From Hydractinia symbiolongicarpus (lineage: Eukaryota > Cnidaria > Hydrozoa > Anthoathecata > Hydractiniidae), in the NCBI RefSeq assembly GCF_029227915.1, contig NC_079876.1, positions 4,156,001-4,220,000 of the forward strand: 64,000 bases of DNA, in the 5' to 3' direction. Below are positions 62,265 through 64,000 of this stretch, in pieces. The notes beneath the pieces were generated by a model. The model made no database searches and was not told the DNA's origin. It was given only the letters and a program-made list of their open reading frames with translations. A program made the position numbers and the translations under genes. Within the stretch, counting starts at the first letter, position 1; the number at the start of each line of letters is the position of its first letter.

Positions 62265-64000
62265 TAGCATTAGTCCCACAGTAAAAATGACTTAACTATC
62301 TAAATTTTTAAATGAAGTGCTACCAAAGCGCCCAGTGTAATCGCTGAGTTCCGGCAATCACGTCAAATTAAGAAGAATGTTATTTCTTGGAGTCCAATTT
62401 TCTCATTTATCACATTTATCAGGTCACAGTCCAAAGTTAGTTCAATTAAGTTACACAGTCAATCGTTTCACTGTTAATAGCGATGCAACATAGTAATATC
62501 AGAAAAATATCGCTAAATACATGTTGGTACGGATATGTGACCCAACCGTTGTAACTCACACGGACTGTAACCGTTAGAAAGTCAATGAAATGTAGTTTTT
62601 GAAACTGTCGCTATTTCTTCAGCGCACGATAACGGCTAGGATTGGTCCCACAGTAAAAATGACTTAACTATCTAAATTCTTAAATGAAGCGCTACCACAG
62701 CGCTCAGTGTAATCGCTGAGTTCCGGCAATCATGTCAAATTAAAAAGAATGTTATTTCTTGGAGTCCAATTGTCTCACTTATAAAATTTATAAGGTCACA
62801 GTCAAAAATCAGTTCAATTTAATCCCACAGTCAATCATTTCACTGTTAAAAGCGATGCAACCTATTAATATGAGAAAATTTTCGCTAAATACATGTTGGT
62901 ACGAATATATGACTCATCCGTTGTTACTCAAACGGATTGATGCTGTTAGAAAGTCAATGAAATGTAGTTTTTGAAACTGTAGCTATTTCTTTAGCGCGCG
63001 ATAACAGATAGGATTGGTCTTACAGTAAGAAATGACATATTTATCTAAAATTTTAAATGAAGCGCTACCACAGCGCCCAGTGTAATCGCTGAGTTCCCGC
63101 AATCATGTCAAATTAAAAATAATGCTAATTCTTGGAGTCATATTGTCTCACTTATAACATTTATAAGGTCACAGCTCAAAATCAGTTCCAATTAAGTCCC
63201 ACAGTCAATCGTTTCACTGTTAAAAGCGATACAACCTAGTATTACCGGAAAGATATCACGAAATACATTTTGGTAAGAATATGTGACTCAGCTGTTGTAA
63301 CTCAAACGGATTGATACTGTTAGAAAGTCAATGAAATGTACTTCTTGAAACTGTCGCTATTTTTTCAGAGCGGGATAACGACTAGGATTGGTCCCACAGT
63401 AAGAAATGACATATTTATCTAAAATTTTAAATGAAGCGCTACCACAGCGCCCAGTGTAATCGCTGAGTTCCGGCAATCATGTCAAATTAAAAATAATGTT
63501 ATTTCTTGGAGTCCAATTGTCTCACTTATAACATTTATAATGTCACAGCTCAAAATCAGTTCCAATTAAGTCCCACAGTCAATCGTTTCACTGTTAAAAG
63601 CGATACAACCTAGTATTACCGGAAAGATATCACGAAATACATTTTGGTAAGAATATGTGACTCAGCTGTTGTAACTCAAACGGATTGATACTGTTAGAAA
63701 GTCAATGAAATGTACTTTTTGAAGCTGTCGCTATTTTTTCAGAGCGGGATAACGACTAGGATTGGTCCCACAGTAAGAAATGACTTATTTATCTAAATTC
63801 TTAAATGAAGCGCTACCACAGCGCCCAGTGTAATCGCTGAGTTCCGGCAATCATGTCAAATTAAAAAGAATGTTATTTCTTGGAGTCCAATTGGCTCACT
63901 TATAACATTTATAAGGTCACAGTCAAAAATCAGTTCAATTTAATCCCACAGTTAATCATTTCACTGTTAAAAGCGATGCAACCTATTAATATGAGAAAAT
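62265..64000 (+). repeat. Satellite block: diverged monomers and 374 bp pair at right edge
   Basis: Monomers start at 62265, 62637, 63009 and 63383, with a partial from 63757 that runs off the window. The monomers at 63009 and 63383 are close copies, each 374 bp because of one extra C (AGTTCCAATTAAG, near 63185 and 63559). They share CAGCTCAAAATCAG, AAAAATAATG and ATCTAAAATTTTAAATG. The 71-codon frame at 62759-62974 is a chance frame in monomer 62637. The array does not end inside the window. Confidence 0.9.

Larger units (their letters stand above)
1..64000 (+). repeat. Satellite DNA array, ~373 bp monomer, 171 full copies plus a partial
   Basis: The window is one continuous head-to-tail satellite array. 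I phased it on the word TAGGATT and its variants (TACGATT, TATGATT, CAGGATT, TAGAATT), which recur at 1, 375, 748, 1121, 1493, 1866 and so on to 63757. That gives 171 complete monomers averaging about 372.8 bp and a final 244 bp partial. No monomer is inverted and no foreign DNA interrupts the array. Each monomer has, in order: the boundary word; GTCCCACAGT or a variant; an A/T-rich segment; GCGCTACCACAGCGC; a conserved core (CAGTGTAATCGCTGAG, then CGGCAATCATGTCAAATTA); a CTTGGAGTCCAATTGTCTC segment; a second GTCCCACAGT; and a segment with ATATCGCTAAATACATG, CCGTTGTAACTCAAACGG and TTCAGCGCG. Family identity and host are unknown to me. A eukaryotic heterochromatic array is the best reading. Confidence 0.99.

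Noticed and set aside
42622-62974. Four 71-codon open frames at 42622, 44114, 47098 and 62759
   Set aside because: They are copies of one monomer variant carried by the 1492 and 2984 bp higher-order repeats or by a related monomer. Their near-identity reflects DNA duplication, not protein-level selection. There is no supporting promoter, splice structure or domain.
1-64000. CRISPR array
   Set aside because: The repeat unit is about 373 bp with no alternation of short identical repeats and unique spacers. Differences between units are scattered substitutions.
1-64000. Ribosomal DNA, tRNA cluster or histone gene repeat
   Set aside because: The monomer is too short for rDNA or histone units, has no open coding frame, and shows no cloverleaf or recognisable rRNA segment.
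1-64000. Transposon or retroelement origin within the window
   Set aside because: I saw no terminal inverted repeats with target duplications, long terminal repeats, poly-A tails or polymerase or integrase frames. Derivation of the monomer from an old element cannot be excluded but is not supported here.
1-64000. Assignment to a named satellite such as the Drosophila 359 bp or Tribolium 360 bp families
   Set aside because: The period is similar, but I could not match the sequence to either from what I know. A database search would be needed, and naming a species would be a guess.

Overview
The whole 64 kb window is one uninterrupted tandem array of a single satellite DNA family. The monomer is about 373 bp. 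Using the boundary word TAGGATT (or a one- or two-base variant), I traced 171 complete monomers and one partial copy, from position 1 to the right edge. All are head-to-tail on the same strand, and both window edges lie inside the array. Monomer lengths are almost always 371-375 bp; one is 364 bp. I found no protein-coding gene, structural RNA gene, transposon, CRISPR array or non-satellite spacer. The few short reading frames are chance open frames that recur because the monomer recurs.

An array of this size, strictly one orientation and with nested higher-order repeats (HORs), indicates a eukaryotic nuclear genome: centromeric, pericentromeric, subtelomeric or other constitutive heterochromatin. 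GC is about 37 % in one hand-counted monomer (61146-61518). CpG is not depleted there: 13 were counted and about 13 are expected. This fits lineages with little germline CpG methylation, such as many arthropods or nematodes, better than a vertebrate. I do not recognise the satellite and cannot name the organism.

Layout from left to right. 1-5429: mixed monomers, then two copies of a six-monomer unit of 2237 bp. 5430-11810: a reshuffled continuation and mixed monomers. 11811-26418: three separate three-monomer duplications (1117-1118 bp) among mixed monomers. 26419-34298: mixed monomers, a five/six-monomer repeat whose two copies differ by one whole monomer, then a dimeric repeat. Near 34.3-35 kb the dominant monomer subfamilies change. 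35.5-37.2 kb: a 745 bp dimer repeat. 41.5-44.5 kb: a 1492 bp tetramer. 43.7-49.7 kb: two copies of a 2984 bp octamer. 49.6-51.1 kb: four almost identical monomers. About 50.1-56.5 kb: a 3356 bp (nine-monomer) duplication. 56.3-62.3 kb: short two- and three-monomer alternations. 62.3-64 kb: diverged monomers and a near-identical 374 bp pair.

Nothing here is an operon or pathway. What can be read is the record of unequal exchange, amplification and gene conversion at several scales. Candidate functional elements are confined to the monomer: a strongly conserved core, two sets of short dyads and A/T tracts.
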